Assembly: GCF_032854445.1 (NCBI RefSeq)
Contig: NC_088301.1
Span: 57,302,512 to 57,362,511 of the forward strand
Source: Liolophura sinensis
Lineage: Eukaryota > Mollusca > Polyplacophora > Chitonida > Chitonidae
Direction of reading: 5' to 3'
DNA: 60,000 nucleotides
Both the position numbers and the translations under genes were made by a program. This document shows positions 59,552 through 60,000 of this stretch, one piece after another. The first letter of the stretch is position 1; every line of letters starts with the position of its first letter. The notes under the pieces are model-generated. The model was not told where the DNA came from, searched no databases, and saw only the letters and a program-made list of their open reading frames with translations.

Positions 59552-60000
59552 GTATGTGGTATTCATTACGTTATTTCTACGTGCTTTAGCCGCAGTATCA
59601 TATGGGGGCACTTTACATCAATGCTGGTTAAGAAGACAGGCCTTAAGAATGTACAATCCTGAGAAGAGTTCTTACTGGCTACGGTTTGATTTCAACTGTG
59701 TATATACCATTTTGTTCAAGGCCTTATGAAGCAGGCTGGAATCCTTTTGCCGTTTTTTTGAAGTGATTTATCAGGGAACGGTGTTCAGTACTACTAGGCC
59801 ATGGGTTGATTGTTGCTGTGTGGTCAATTTACTTCTCCGCTCTCGGGCTGTCAATACTTAAATGATCTAAAAGGAAGGTCTAGATCGTGCTTGGGAATAT
59901 GGGGATAATGATTGAAACTTTACAGAATCTACAGTGTAATGTTTTATTGTCTAGTTGTCTAAAATGGCGTGTACTGTACGGGAATGTATACGATTGAGAC
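59552..60000. other. Right edge, possible intron
   Basis: If the donor at 59552 is used, this is intron sequence. I see no acceptor followed by a signal-peptide ATG exon before the window ends. Confidence 0.35.

Overview
The window looks like nuclear DNA of a lophotrochozoan, most likely a mollusc and probably a bivalve. It is AT-rich, with spliced genes, GT-AG introns and no operons. It carries tRNA-derived SINEs with the (CACT)n tails common in molluscs and two other interspersed repeats of molluscan type. It also carries a Penelope-like retroelement and several minisatellites. The species is not determined.

Left part (1-15 kb): two conserved housekeeping genes diverge from a 190-bp promoter. 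On the minus strand are the first three coding exons of a class IV histone deacetylase (HDAC11); the rest lies off the left edge. On the plus strand is a complete eight-exon LIN37 gene, a MuvB/DREAM repressor subunit of 245 residues. Every splice phase closes in both models. Their introns hold a SINE, a small MITE-like inverted repeat and a hairpin pair.

Middle (15-28 kb): I found no gene here. It contains SINEs, a 37-bp minisatellite, and one copy of a dispersed repeat that recurs at 55-57 kb.

Right part (28-60 kb): this is the most distinctive region, a cluster of galaxin-like genes. Galaxins are secreted proteins rich in Cys-Cys pairs, first known from coral skeleton and also found in mollusc shell matrix. 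Galaxin-like gene A (28.4-31.8 kb) has a TATA promoter, a non-coding first exon, a signal-peptide exon and one large exon with eight near-identical 51-residue units. Gene B (48.5-51.5 kb) has the same layout with eight near-identical 56-residue units, seven of them almost uniform. Gene C (53.1-54.7 kb) has the same layout but is broken by several frameshifts and a Cys-to-stop change, so it is probably a pseudogene. A TATA box plus non-coding exon at 59.4 kb may be the start of a fourth member.

Between A and B lie a decayed Penelope-like element (37.8-39.6 kb, minus strand) and two adjoining A/C-rich minisatellite arrays (36-bp and 50-bp units, 42.8-48.4 kb). The second array stops less than 100 bp before the signal-peptide exon of gene B. 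The genes and the non-coding arrays both show higher-order repeats, so unequal exchange or gene conversion has probably been active across this part of the locus. A 200-bp assembly gap (Ns) sits inside an interspersed repeat at 58.9 kb.
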